NCBI GenBank assembly: GCA_015686845.1
Contig: JADPRS010000003.1
Coordinates: 1 to 64,000 of the forward strand
DNA: 64,000 nt
DNA from: Lutibacter sp. B2
GTDB lineage: Bacteria; Bacillota; Clostridia; Peptostreptococcales; Thermotaleaceae
Direction: 5' to 3'
Below are positions 24,412-33,665 of the stretch, piece after piece; within the stretch, counting starts at the first letter, position 1, and each line of letters begins with the position of its first letter. A program made the position numbers and the translations under genes. The notes under the pieces were generated by a model. The model saw nothing but the letters and a program-made list of their open reading frames with translations, was not told where the DNA came from and made no database searches.

Positions 24412-24778
24412 TGAAAGATTTGAAAAAGGACTTAAAAAATTAAATGAGGTAGATGGAAACGCTGGAGAAGAGGTTGTAGCACCACTAGGAGATTTAGGAA
24501 AGTATATAGTAGAATTTGCCTTTGGCGATATTTATTCAAGAGACGGGTTAAGTCTTAGAGAAAGAGAAATTGCAACGATCGCAATGCTTGCAAGTAGAAG
24601 TGGGGTTGAACCTCAATTAAGAGTACATATTGGAGCTGGATTAAATGTAGGATTAACTTATGAAGAAATAGAAGAAATAATTATTCAAACAGTGCCGTAT
24701 TCGGGATTTCCTACAGCGATAAATGCATTAAATATTTTAAAGGAATTAAAAAAAGAAGATAAGAAATTGGCAAAATAA
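24404..24778 (+). CDS. Carboxymuconolactone decarboxylase family protein
   Basis: 124-aa all-helical protein of the CMD/AhpD-like family. The core LSLREREIATIAMLASRSGV followed by QLRVHIGAGLNVGLTYEEIEE is diagnostic. The CxxC of true AhpD peroxidase partners is absent, so it is closer to gamma-CMD-like proteins. It overlaps the MerR gene and shares its promoter. In Bacillus subtilis a MerR regulator (AdhR) sits with the CMD-family gene yraC in an aldehyde-response cluster, so a role in reactive aldehyde or electrophile detoxification is a reasonable inference. Confidence 0.85.
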   Translation: MNNERFEKGLKKLNEVDGNAGEEVVAPLGDLGKYIVEFAFGDIYSRDGLSLREREIATIAMLASRSGVEPQLRVHIGAGLNVGLTYEEIEEIIIQTVPYSGFPTAINALNILKELKKEDKKLAK

Positions 24779-24837
24779 AATGAGGTGTTGAATAAATAAA
24801 CATTATAAATTAACTAGATAGCATTCAAACAGAAATT

Positions 24838-24872
24838 AGGAAGATAAGGTAAGTTCTTATCTTCCTGATTTT
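24838..24872. terminator. Terminator between convergent genes
   Basis: AGGAAGATAAG (24838-24848) pairs perfectly with CTTATCTTCCT (24856-24866), 7-nt loop, followed by T-rich sequence. Confidence 0.85.
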
Positions 24873-24883
24873 TATATACTTTA

Positions 24884-25096
24884 TTACCAAGGAATTTTAT
24901 CCATGTAGTCTCCACGCAAAATAGGAAGTACTTTAAACTTCATAGAAGGCGGTACTTCTTTTAACTTTAAAAGATCTATGTTCATAATATCTATGGTATC
25001 CAGCTTCAGTTGAAAAGCAACTTCTTTAGCAGTATAACCTTGGTTCTTACGTAATTCTTTAACTGTCTTGTTTCTATTTCTAAATTCAAAAAACAT
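24884..25096 (-). CDS. Small helix-turn-helix-like protein
   Basis: 70-aa basic protein. The part KELRKNQGYTAKEVAFQLKL resembles the first two helices of an XRE/Cro HTH, and the C terminus reads KFKVLPILRGDYMDKIPW. I regard it as a clostridial small XRE-like protein of unknown target. Start ATG at 25096 lies eight bases after AGGAG; a frame extension to 25114 would remove that site from its usual place. Monocistronic. Confidence 0.7.
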   Translation of the reverse strand: MFFEFRNRNKTVKELRKNQGYTAKEVAFQLKLDTIDIMNIDLLKLKEVPPSMKFKVLPILRGDYMDKIPW

Positions 25097-25233
25097 GAGA
25101 GTCACTCCTATCATAGTGTTTATAAAATTATTCTATACTAAAAATTAAAATCCTTTTATACTATAATCAGTATAATATAAAATATGAATAAAAGTCTTCT
25201 GAAAATGACAAAATCAAAAAAGGGGTGATGGAG

Positions 25234-26586
25234 ATGATCAAAAAATATAGAGATTTTTTTAATACAGGGGAAACTAGAAGCTATGAATTTAGGATCAATC
25301 AATTAAATAAGCTTAAAAATGCTATAAAAAAATATGAAAAAGAAATTCTAAAAGCATTATACAATGATTTGGGAAAACCACAATTTGAAGCATATGCCAC
25401 AGAAATAGGGATTGTATATGAAGAAATTAATTATGCGATAAAAAACTTGAAATCATGGATGAAACGAAAAAAGGTAAAAACACCCATAACTCAAATGGGT
25501 TCAAGCAGTTATATCTATCCTGAAGCTAGAGGTGTAGTATTGATTATTGCGCCTTGGAATTATCCGTTTAATTTATTAATGGTTCCATTAATAGGAGCTA
25601 TTTCAGCAGGGAATACTATAATCATAAAATCTTCAAAGGAATCCCATCATATATCTTCAGTAATAACAAAAATCATAGAAGAAAACTTTGATCCTAGATA
25701 TATTGGCATGATCAAAGGAGGAAGAGAAGAAGTAAATGAAATTTTAGAGGAGAAATTAGATTATATATTTTTTACTGGAAGTGTAGAAGTTGGAAAGAAT
25801 GTTATGAAAGCTGCCTCGAAAAACTTGACGCCTATTACGTTGGAACTGGGAGGAAAAAGTCCTGTTATTGTAGATAAAAGTGCAAATATAAAAGTAGCAG
25901 CGAAAAGAATTGCTTGGGGAAAATTCTTGAATGTTGGACAAACCTGTGTTGCTCCAGATTATTTAATCATTCATAAAGACATAAAGGACGCGTTTATAAA
26001 AGAATTAATGAAGGTGATAAAAGAGTATTTTGGAAACCATCCTAAAGAATCTAAATCCTATGGAAGAATTATAAATGAAAGGCACTTTAATAGATTAATT
26101 AAGCTTATTGATAAAGAAAAACTGATTTTTGGTGGGGATTATGACTGTGAAGAGCGATATATTGGACCTACAATAGTAGATCATATAAATTGGAATGATT
26201 CAGTAATGGCAGAAGAAATATTTGGACCTATTTTGCCAATAATGACTTATGATAAAATAGAAGAGACAATCAATATGATCAATAGTCACCCTAAACCATT
26301 GGCACTATATATTTTTTCAGAAGATAAAAATATGATTGATAAAGTAGTTAAAAGTATATCCTATGGAGGTGGGTGTATAAATGATACGCTATCCCATACT
26401 GCATCTGTGTATTTGCCATTTGGCGGCATAGGAAATAGTGGAATAGGTGCTTATCATGGAAAAGCGAGCTTTGATCTATTTTCACATTTTAAGAGTATTT
26501 TAAATAAAAGTACGAAAGTAAATATAAAAATTGTATTTCCTCCTTATGAGAATCGGTTGAAGTGGATAAAAAAATTAATGAAGTAA
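25234..26586 (+). CDS. NAD(P)-dependent aldehyde dehydrogenase, class 3 type
   Basis: 450-aa aldehyde dehydrogenase that would oxidise aldehydes to acids. Catalytic Glu204 is in TLELGGKSP and the nucleophile Cys238 in NVGQTCVAPDY. APWNYPFN near 106 and GSVEVGK near 182 form the cofactor site. Lack of an N-terminal extension and the ending FGGIGNSGIGAYHGKASFDL mark the ALDH3/YwdH-like class, which acts on medium or long-chain aldehydes. A C-terminal basic amphipathic tail (RLKWIKKLMK) could associate with the membrane. ATG at 25234 is preferred, with AGGGGTGATGG before it. Close to the MerR/CMD operon, consistent with aldehyde handling, but separately transcribed. Confidence 0.9.
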   Translation: MIKKYRDFFNTGETRSYEFRINQLNKLKNAIKKYEKEILKALYNDLGKPQFEAYATEIGIVYEEINYAIKNLKSWMKRKKVKTPITQMGSSSYIYPEARGVVLIIAPWNYPFNLLMVPLIGAISAGNTIIIKSSKESHHISSVITKIIEENFDPRYIGMIKGGREEVNEILEEKLDYIFFTGSVEVGKNVMKAASKNLTPITLELGGKSPVIVDKSANIKVAAKRIAWGKFLNVGQTCVAPDYLIIHKDIKDAFIKELMKVIKEYFGNHPKESKSYGRIINERHFNRLIKLIDKEKLIFGGDYDCEERYIGPTIVDHINWNDSVMAEEIFGPILPIMTYDKIEETINMINSHPKPLALYIFSEDKNMIDKVVKSISYGGGCINDTLSHTASVYLPFGGIGNSGIGAYHGKASFDLFSHFKSILNKSTKVNIKIVFPPYENRLKWIKKLMK

Positions 26587-26681
26587 AATATTGTTAGTAT
26601 CGAAAAAAGCAAAAGGATGCAAAATATAACATTATAGACAATCTATTATTGGTAAAAGGATTAAGAAAAGAGGTGTAGCAA

Positions 26682-27347
26682 ATGAGGAAATTTAAAAAGG
26701 TAGTTATTTTTCTCTCGGTGATAGGATTGATTGTAGCAGGAACAGTTCTTTTGGTTGATTATGATGTGAAGAAAGAAGGATCAAAATATATTGTATCATC
26801 AGAAGATGCACCAAATGCAGATGCTATCCTTGTATTAGGTGCATATGTTATGCCTAGTGGTACAGTTTCACCAATACTTGGAGATAGATTGAAAGTGGGA
26901 TTAGAATTATATGATAAAAATAAATCAAATAAAGTTTTAGTGAGTGGAGATCATGGACAAGTAGAGTATGATGAAGTAAATGCTATGAAACAATATCTAA
27001 AGGACAATGATGTAAAAAGCGAAAATGTATTTATGGATCATGCCGGTTTTAGTACATATGAAAGTATATATAGAGCAAAAGATATTTTTAAGGTGAAGAA
27101 AGTGATTATTGTAACACAGAAATATCATCTTATGAGGGCTGTTTATATTGCTAGAAAGATGGGACTTGATGCTTATGGTGTTGCTTCTGATAAGCATATG
27201 TATAGAAATATATTTCAATATAGTGTTAGAGAAACTGCTGCAAGATGTAAGGATTATTTATTTGTAAATATATTAAAGCCTAAGCCTACGTATTTAGGAG
27301 AGACTATTCCCATCACTGGTGATGGAACGGTAACAGATGATAAATAA
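26682..27347 (+). CDS. SanA/YdcF-like DUF218 membrane protein
   Basis: 221-aa protein with one N-terminal membrane segment (about 6-25) and a DUF218 domain outside or at the membrane. Characteristic parts are ADAILVLGAYV near residue 47, SGDHGQVEYDEVNAMKQYL, and ITQKYHLMRAVYIARKMG-type motif near 145. E. coli SanA affects envelope permeability to vancomycin; the biochemical function of the family is unresolved. Monocistronic, with AGAGGTG before the ATG and a strong terminator after it. Confidence 0.85.
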   Translation: MRKFKKVVIFLSVIGLIVAGTVLLVDYDVKKEGSKYIVSSEDAPNADAILVLGAYVMPSGTVSPILGDRLKVGLELYDKNKSNKVLVSGDHGQVEYDEVNAMKQYLKDNDVKSENVFMDHAGFSTYESIYRAKDIFKVKKVIIVTQKYHLMRAVYIARKMGLDAYGVASDKHMYRNIFQYSVRETAARCKDYLFVNILKPKPTYLGETIPITGDGTVTDDK

Positions 27348-27353
27348 GAGTAG

Positions 27354-27388
27354 AAGGAAAGAGAACTTTATTGTTCTCTTTCCTTTTT
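27354..27388 (+). terminator. Terminator after the SanA-like gene
   Basis: AAGGAAAGAGAAC (27354-27366) pairs perfectly with GTTCTCTTTCCTT (27373-27385), 6-nt loop, then T. Confidence 0.92.
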
Positions 27389-27552
27389 CAATAATATGGA
27401 AACTATAGAAAAGCAGTAGTGAGATAATGGTCTTTTTTATAGGAGTATGATATTCTTGTATATGCCTATAAATGGATTATCAAAGAATTTAAACCTAGTA
27501 TTGGTTTTTAATTAGAATACACTAAAAAATTTAAGGATAAAGGAGAATGACA

Positions 27553-28572
27553 ATGTACAGTTTTAAAAATGATTATAGTGAAGGTGCGCATCCAAGGATC
27601 TTAAATGCTCTAATAGAATCAAATATGATTCAAGAAGAAGGGTATGGAAATGACACACACTCTCAAAATGCGATTTCTAAAATAAAAGAACTTGTAGGAA
27701 ATGAAAATATTGATGTGCACTTTATATCTGGAGGAACGCAAACAAATCTAATTGCAATTGGTGCTTTTTTGAGACCGTATGAAGCATGTATATGTGCCAA
27801 TACAGGGCATATTGCAGTTCATGAAACGGGCGCAATTGAATATACTGGACACAAAGTAATTACAGTAGACTCAAAGGATGGGAAGGTGACCCTTGAGAAA
27901 ATACAAGAAGTGTTAGATTTTCATGTAGACGAACATCTTGTAAAGCCAAAGCTGGTATATATTTCTAACCCAACAGAATTAGGCACAATATATACAAAAG
28001 AAGAAGTTAAAACTTTAAGTAAATTTTGTAAATCTAAGGAGCTTATTTTATATGCAGATGGTGCAAGATTAGGTTCTGCTCTATGTGTTAAAGATGGAAA
28101 TCTAACCTTAGCAGATATGTGTAATTTTACAGATGCATTTTACATTGGTGGAACTAAAAACGGAGCGCTTCTTGGTGAAGCCTTAATAATAAAAAATGAA
28201 AATTTAAGACAAGAGTTTAGATACCATATAAAACAAAAAGGAGGGCTCTTTGCTAAAGGAAGACTTCTAGGAATTCAATTTGAAGAATTATTTGAGGATA
28301 ATCTTTTTTTTGAACTTGCAACCCATGCCAATGAAATGGCAAATCTTTTAACGAAAGGGTTAGAGGACGTTGGGTATAAATTTTTAATAAACTCACCAAC
28401 GAATCAAATTTTTCCTATTTTAGAAAATAAACAAATTGAAAGATTAGAAAAAAAGTTTAACTTTTATATTTGGGAAAAAGTAGATGATACTAGGTCTGCT
28501 ATTAGACTAGTTACTTCATGGGCAACCAAAAAAGAAGCGGTACTTGAATTTATCGATGAATTGAAAAAATAA
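27553..28572 (+). CDS. Low-specificity L-threonine aldolase family enzyme
   Basis: 339-aa PLP enzyme of the beta-eliminating lyase/threonine aldolase family, cleaving L-threonine (or allo-threonine) to glycine and acetaldehyde. Motifs: YGNDTHS near 31, the cofactor Asp169 in LYADGARLG, and the Schiff-base Lys202 in YIGGTKNG. Start ATG at 27553 is seven bases after AAAGGAG; ATG at 27547 is too close to it. In an amino-acid fermenter this could feed glycine, and the acetaldehyde product may be relevant to the aldehyde dehydrogenase nearby. Monocistronic. Confidence 0.88.
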   Translation: MYSFKNDYSEGAHPRILNALIESNMIQEEGYGNDTHSQNAISKIKELVGNENIDVHFISGGTQTNLIAIGAFLRPYEACICANTGHIAVHETGAIEYTGHKVITVDSKDGKVTLEKIQEVLDFHVDEHLVKPKLVYISNPTELGTIYTKEEVKTLSKFCKSKELILYADGARLGSALCVKDGNLTLADMCNFTDAFYIGGTKNGALLGEALIIKNENLRQEFRYHIKQKGGLFAKGRLLGIQFEELFEDNLFFELATHANEMANLLTKGLEDVGYKFLINSPTNQIFPILENKQIERLEKKFNFYIWEKVDDTRSAIRLVTSWATKKEAVLEFIDELKK

Positions 28573-28602
28573 AATTTGTATCAAATAAGTGATGATATTG
28601 CT

Positions 28603-28645
28603 ATAAACCAAAGGAGCTCATTGAAGCTCCTTTGGTTTATTTTAT
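28603..28645 (+). terminator. Terminator after the threonine aldolase gene
   Basis: A 16-bp perfect stem (28603-28618 with 28625-28640; core AACCAAAGGAGCT), 6-nt loop, T-rich downstream side. Confidence 0.9.
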
Positions 28646-28724
28646 AAGTAGATACTTGTAAAATATATACTTATGGTGTAATAATACACTATAAGTATAA
28701 AAAGACTTATTGAGAGGGGGAAAA

Positions 28725-29813
28725 ATGATGAGGAAGAAGTTGAGTAAATCAGAGTATAGATTTCTTTTAACAGAATTAAACAATCAAAAAGATAGAGGAA
28801 TCATTACAAAAGAACAAGTAGAAGATATGAGTACATTTTATGAAGAAAGAGAAGGAATGAACTTCATAAGGATTTTGGTTACAATAGGAGCTATGTTAAT
28901 TGGCCTTGGCGTATTAAGTTTTATAGCAAGTAATTGGGATTATGTAGGAAAAGCTTCAAAGGTGATGATTATTATAGCTGCTTTAGGAGGTTCTATATTT
29001 ACATCGTTTAAATTAGAAACCAATTATCCTAAGACATCAAAGGCTATGATGTATCTTAGTTCACTCATATATGGAGCAGGAATATTTTTGATGGGACAGA
29101 TCTTTAATTATGGGGGAGCATTTACAGGTGCATTTTTGTTATGGACAATAGGTGTATTGTTGGTAGGATGGATGGTAAGAGAAAAAATATTGTTTATATT
29201 TGCCCATATATTATTCCTTGTATATATGAATGGAAGTTTTGGAGACAATATAATCGTTTACTCGATTGTACTTATTAGTATTTTTTATATAGGAAATAAA
29301 TATTTTTCTTTTTCCAAGGCAATCACTTTTTTCAATAATGTAGTAGCTTTAAATTTTGTATTATATTTTTTGGATTATTTAAAGGTAGAGGATATATATA
29401 GTGCAATTGCATTTTTTATAGTAGGGCTTATTATGTATTACACAAAACATGGGCTGAATTTAGATATATTTAAAGTACAAGGGGTTATTACCGTAGGGAT
29501 CAGTGGTATATTTTTAACTTTTAAAAACATATGGGAGACACTATATTTTATAAATGATGGAAATGTTGTAGCCATTGGATTTGGGATTGTATTATTGATC
29601 TATTTATTGAACTTAGTCAAAACTGGGTCGTTAATACCTTTAATATTTACTTGTATGTTGATACTTAGATATTATTTTGATACTTTATATGACTTTATGC
29701 CAAAATCCATGTTTTTTATTATCGGAGGATTAATCATTTTAGGATTTGGACATTATTTTGAAAGACTTAGAAAAAAAGCTGGAGGTGACATAAATGAAAA
29801 AAACAATCAATAA
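28725..29813 (+). CDS. DUF2157 membrane protein
   Basis: About 362 aa: a short cytoplasmic N terminus, then roughly ten membrane segments. The motif LIGLGVLSFIASNWDYVGKA with a downstream GAGIFLMGQIFNYGG is characteristic of DUF2157 proteins, function unknown. ATG at 28725 or 28728 follows GAGAGGGGG; the frame extends upstream to a TTG at 28710 that is part of that site. It overlaps the next gene by 20 bases, and the DUF2157-GDYXXLXY pairing recurs in bacteria, suggesting a common membrane complex. Confidence 0.85.
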   Translation: MMRKKLSKSEYRFLLTELNNQKDRGIITKEQVEDMSTFYEEREGMNFIRILVTIGAMLIGLGVLSFIASNWDYVGKASKVMIIIAALGGSIFTSFKLETNYPKTSKAMMYLSSLIYGAGIFLMGQIFNYGGAFTGAFLLWTIGVLLVGWMVREKILFIFAHILFLVYMNGSFGDNIIVYSIVLISIFYIGNKYFSFSKAITFFNNVVALNFVLYFLDYLKVEDIYSAIAFFIVGLIMYYTKHGLNLDIFKVQGVITVGISGIFLTFKNIWETLYFINDGNVVAIGFGIVLLIYLLNLVKTGSLIPLIFTCMLILRYYFDTLYDFMPKSMFFIIGGLIILGFGHYFERLRKKAGGDINEKNNQ

Positions 29814-30363
29814 AAGAGGATTCAAATATTTAGTGTCATTTCTAGTATTAACGTTAATACTTTTATCTATGACGATACAGCCTATAATGACCCAGTCCTT
29901 TGGAGAAGAAATATTGATTAAAACAAAGGCTTTTGATCCGAGAGACGTGTTTAGAGGAGATTATGTAAGGTTGAATTATGAGATTAATGATATAAGTTTA
30001 AATAAAGTAGATAAAGAAATATCCAAAAAGATAGAGGATGAATATAATTCATTTAAAGAGTTGAGAAAGAAAAAATTATATGTAACATTAAGAAAAGAAG
30101 AAAGCTTTTATGTAGTAGACAAAGTAACTTTAAAAAAGCCTACGGAAGGAATATTTTTAAAAGCCAAGTATGAATATACGCTTCGGGAAGAAAAAGAGTA
30201 TGAAAAAATAAAAGGAATTAGAGTAAGCTATACATTAGATAAATATTTTGTCCCTGAGAATACAGGGAAGGAATTAGAAGACAAGATAAGAAAAGGAGAG
30301 GCCTTTGCAAAAATAAAAGTATACAGAGGGTATTCATTATTGAATGAAATTACCTTTAATTAA
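29794..30363 (+). CDS. GDYXXLXY domain protein
   Basis: 189-aa protein with one N-terminal membrane segment (about 12-32) and an extracytoplasmic domain carrying FDPRDVFRGDYVRLNYE (near 48), the family's namesake GDYxxLxY motif. Function unknown. It is translationally coupled to the DUF2157 protein through a 20-base overlap; GGAGGTGA lies upstream of its ATG inside that gene. End of the operon, followed by a terminator. Confidence 0.88.
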   Translation: MKKTINKRGFKYLVSFLVLTLILLSMTIQPIMTQSFGEEILIKTKAFDPRDVFRGDYVRLNYEINDISLNKVDKEISKKIEDEYNSFKELRKKKLYVTLRKEESFYVVDKVTLKKPTEGIFLKAKYEYTLREEKEYEKIKGIRVSYTLDKYFVPENTGKELEDKIRKGEAFAKIKVYRGYSLLNEITFN

Positions 30364-30366
30364 AAT

Positions 30367-30408
30367 AATGACAACTCTATAAGAAAGGAATAGAGTTGTC
30401 ATTTGGAT
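30367..30408. terminator. Bidirectional terminator
   Basis: AATGACAACTCTAT (30367-30380) pairs perfectly with ATAGAGTTGTCATT (30390-30403), 9-nt loop, between convergent genes. Confidence 0.88.
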
Positions 30409-30410
30409 TT

Positions 30411-32489
30411 TTAGATCTTAAATGTTTGTACTACAGAATGTAATTTTTGAGCCAGGGTAGCTTGATCTTCTGTAATGCCTGCTATATATTCCATGGCTTG
30501 ATTGATTTCTCCTGTGTTGTTAGCGATACTTTGAGAGCCATTAGAGGCTATTTCTATTGAACTTGTTACAGCGGTCATGGCTGTATTTAAATCCTCCATA
30601 GAAGCCAATGTATGCTGGGTGCTTGATGTAACTTCTGCAATAAAATCTCTCCAATTAGTTGTATCTTTCATATATTGAACGCTTACTTCTGACAACATTT
30701 CATAATCTGGCGTTACTTTATCATCCATAAATTTTAATAGACTTGAAGCATTTTGAGATAAATCACTAAATGCATATTGAACGTCTTTAATAACATATTG
30801 AATGTTAGAAACAGTATGTGAGGATTGTTCTGCTAATTTTCGTACTTCGTCTGCAACAACTGCAAAACCTCTTCCTGCATCGCCTGCTCTTGCAGCTTCA
30901 ATCGCAGCATTTAAAGCTAAAAGGTTGATTTGTTCTGCAATTTGTGAAATTACATTTGACATTTCTTCTATTTCCTTAACAACTTTGCTCTTTTCAATGG
31001 CTTTTAAAATATCACTTTGTTTTTCTTTATACATAGATTGAATCATTTCTTTAGAATCATCTACACTATGCTTTAACTTTTTCGCTCTTATTTCAATTTC
31101 TAATATATCTGTATTTCCTTGTTTTACTTGATTTGTAAGGATTCTTGTATCATTGGTTATTTCTTCAACAGACCCGACTACTTGTTCAATAGATGAACTG
31201 CTTTCAGTCATGCCTGTATTAATTTCTTGGGTAATTGAATTAACATTTTCAGTCTGTGCAGTAATTTCTTCAACGGTAGATGATAGTTCTTTACTAGAGG
31301 CACTTAATTCATTGGATTCACTGATTACATTCTGTATAAGTGACCTGATGTTTAAGATCGCCTGATTTATTGATTTAGCCAAATCACCTAATTCGTCTGT
31401 CGTGTTAATATCTAATGTTTTTGTTAAATCTCCTCTGCCAAAGGCTTCTATAAAAAATACACTCTTTTTTAATTCTTTGGTAATTAAATTTGAAATGAAA
31501 TTAGCGAAGAATAAACCCAATAAAGTAGCAATTAATACAATGATTAACATAAAATTTCTTAAGCTAGTAAGGTCTTTAAAAACTTCAGATTCATTTATTT
31601 CTATAACCAATCCAGCAGGAATCTCTCCTAGCTGAACAACGCCAAAAGAACCCAATACAGGACTTTCTAAATAATTATCATATATTTTATTATCACTATA
31701 TTTTAAATTTCCATCATTTAAAGCTTCAATCAAATCTTCTATACCATCTCTTTCTATTTTTTGTTTTAATGCGGAATGCTTTGAGAATGATCCTAATCGT
31801 GTATTTGTAAGAAGCATTTTATCATTTCGAATCAAATAGGCATCTGCAGTTGTTCCTAGTGTGTTTAAGCCACCATGAACAATTTGGTCAAGTATTTTTT
31901 GTCCAAGCAAGAAATTAATAGTACCAATAAGTTCACCTGAATTTCCATTTTTATAAACCGGTGTTGATAAAATAAAATTATTACTATGACTAATATCAGA
32001 ATAAAAAAGTTCTGACCAGTTTTGGTCACCTTCAAATGCCTTCTTTATGTAAGAACGTGATGATATATCTGCATCTTTGCCGACTTTTTCTGAATCATAG
32101 ATAATGATTCCAGCATGATTGGTTAGAAATATTTTTTCAAAACCATATGTTTTTTTTGCAGATTGTAAGAAATCTTCTAAAATTATAGAGTTGTCTTTCC
32201 ACTCTATTGAATCCTCACCGTTTTCATTAAAAGCATCAATACTTTCAGAGATATATTTTGTTGATGCTAATATTTTTGCATCTTGTTTTGTGGACTCAAA
32301 ATATTTATTTAAACTACTAATTGTAGCACCTAAAAAAATATTATTTTTATTGAAAATTTCATCCTTTATATTGGTTTTTGATAAATTATATGAAAAAAAT
32401 CCTATACATATAATTGGAATCAGACCTGTAATAATAAATTTTAACATTAACTTGTGTTTGAGTTTTAAGTTTTTTAGCAATTTTATCAT
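30411..32489 (-). CDS. Methyl-accepting chemotaxis protein with Cache sensor
   Basis: About 692-aa chemoreceptor. TM1 (about 20-37) and TM2 (about 320-342) flank a roughly 280-residue extracytoplasmic domain of double-Cache type ([35 protein letters not shown]), probably binding a small molecule such as an amino acid. HAMP follows, then a long coiled coil and the signalling tip ([20 protein letters not shown] followed by [17 protein letters not shown]). ATG at 32489 is nine bases from AAGGAG; the in-frame ATG at 32495 is only three bases from it. Monocistronic. Confidence 0.9.
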   Translation of the reverse strand: MIKLLKNLKLKHKLMLKFIITGLIPIICIGFFSYNLSKTNIKDEIFNKNNIFLGATISSLNKYFESTKQDAKILASTKYISESIDAFNENGEDSIEWKDNSIILEDFLQSAKKTYGFEKIFLTNHAGIIIYDSEKVGKDADISSRSYIKKAFEGDQNWSELFYSDISHSNNFILSTPVYKNGNSGELIGTINFLLGQKILDQIVHGGLNTLGTTADAYLIRNDKMLLTNTRLGSFSKHSALKQKIERDGIEDLIEALNDGNLKYSDNKIYDNYLESPVLGSFGVVQLGEIPAGLVIEINESEVFKDLTSLRNFMLIIVLIATLLGLFFANFISNLITKELKKSVFFIEAFGRGDLTKTLDINTTDELGDLAKSINQAILNIRSLIQNVISESNELSASSKELSSTVEEITAQTENVNSITQEINTGMTESSSSIEQVVGSVEEITNDTRILTNQVKQGNTDILEIEIRAKKLKHSVDDSKEMIQSMYKEKQSDILKAIEKSKVVKEIEEMSNVISQIAEQINLLALNAAIEAARAGDAGRGFAVVADEVRKLAEQSSHTVSNIQYVIKDVQYAFSDLSQNASSLLKFMDDKVTPDYEMLSEVSVQYMKDTTNWRDFIAEVTSSTQHTLASMEDLNTAMTAVTSSIEIASNGSQSIANNTGEINQAMEYIAGITEDQATLAQKLHSVVQTFKI

Positions 32490-32697
32490 TCGCATTAGCT
32501 CCTTAATAAGTTATTTGTTACAAAATTTACACTTATTTCTATAATATACTACATTTTTCATATTTGATAAAGATTTTCTAAATAAAAACAAGTATTTAAT
32601 ACTAAAAATAGTAACTAGGAAGACTCGATGGAGTGTTCTAGATATTGAATAAATGTTAGACTATACTATAGGATGATTTAAAAGAAGGAGAAAAAAG

Positions 32698-33585
32698 ATG
32701 ATTTCTACCAGACAAATGACTTTTTATACATTAGTACAAATGGGAAGCTATACAAAAACAGCAGAAAAATTAAATATAACCCAGCCAGCTGTTTCACAAC
32801 ATATTAAATATCTTGAAGAAGTTTATGGCGCAAAGTTAATTAAAAAAGAAGGAAAAAGAAATGAGCTAACAGAAGAAGGAAAAATTCTTTTTACACACAT
32901 AGAAAAAGTGCTTACCATGGAAAGGCAAGTAAAGCATATTTTAAGCAATCAAAGTTCAATTATGAAAAGATATAAATTAGGTGCAACAAAAACAATTGGA
33001 TCTTATCTTATACCAGATATATTAGGAAAGTATAAAATCGATAGTCCTAATCATGAGGTAATATTAGAGGTTGCAAATACACAAGAGATTTTATCAAAAC
33101 TGAATGAGGGAAAAATAGATGTATCTTTAATAGAGGGATTGTTTGAGAAAAATAAATACAATTATAAATTATTAAAGAAAGATGAATTGGTGTTAGTAGT
33201 ATCTAAATTGCATCCATTTTCAAATAGAAAAGAAGTTACATTAAAAGAGGTATTAAAAGAAAATCTTATCATTCGAGAAGTGGGCTCGGGAACTCGAAAA
33301 ATTATTGAAAAGCAGTTGAAAGAAAAAGGATACAAAAGAGAAGATTGTAATATTTTCATGGAGATTGGAGATATAACAGCAATAAAATCTTTAGTAAAAT
33401 GGAATTTAGGATATACATTTATTTCTAAAGAGGCAATAAAAAAAGAGGTTGAGGAAGGAAGCCTAGTGGTTATAAAGGTATTAGATTTTTGTATTGAGAG
33501 AGAATTTAATTTTGTATGGAAAAAAGAAGAGAGTACAAATTTTATTGACACGTTTATAGAATTCTCAAAAGGATGTATTTTATAA
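32698..33585 (+). CDS. LysR family regulator, likely controlling the adjacent exporter
   Basis: 295-aa regulator. The N-terminal winged HTH (MTFYTLVQMGSYTKTAEKLN followed by ITQPAVSQHIKYLEE) is canonical, and the rest is a type 2 periplasmic-binding-like effector domain. Good AGAAGGAG site. It lies directly upstream of, and parallel to, a YeiH-family gene. That pairing matches enterobacterial yeiE-yeiH and cysteine/sulfite-responsive LysR arrangements, suggesting control by a sulfur anion. The inducer is inferred, not shown. Confidence 0.9.
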   Translation: MISTRQMTFYTLVQMGSYTKTAEKLNITQPAVSQHIKYLEEVYGAKLIKKEGKRNELTEEGKILFTHIEKVLTMERQVKHILSNQSSIMKRYKLGATKTIGSYLIPDILGKYKIDSPNHEVILEVANTQEILSKLNEGKIDVSLIEGLFEKNKYNYKLLKKDELVLVVSKLHPFSNRKEVTLKEVLKENLIIREVGSGTRKIIEKQLKEKGYKREDCNIFMEIGDITAIKSLVKWNLGYTFISKEAIKKEVEEGSLVVIKVLDFCIEREFNFVWKKEESTNFIDTFIEFSKGCIL

Positions 33586-33624
33586 GTTATACTTATATAA
33601 CTATTAAAAAATATAATTTTTAAT
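33585..33624. promoter_or_regulatory. Two palindromes between lysR and the exporter gene
   Basis: AGTTATA-CTTA-TATAACT (33585-33602) is followed directly by ATTAAAAA-ATATAA-TTTTTAAT (33603-33624). The first overlaps the lysR stop codon. Tandem AT-rich dyads upstream of a target gene are typical LysR binding places. Confidence 0.45.
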
Positions 33625-33665
33625 AATACATCATTTTTGATACTCTGATAGAGGAGGTGTTAATC

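Noticed and set aside
24404-24778. AhpD alkylhydroperoxidase
   Set aside because: The CMD fold is present but the catalytic CxxC of AhpD is absent.
25156-25176. Operator TTATACT-N6-AGTATAA with TATAAT before the aldehyde dehydrogenase gene
   Set aside because: The dyad is all but one pair A/T, and no -35 fits at normal spacing, so chance is likely.
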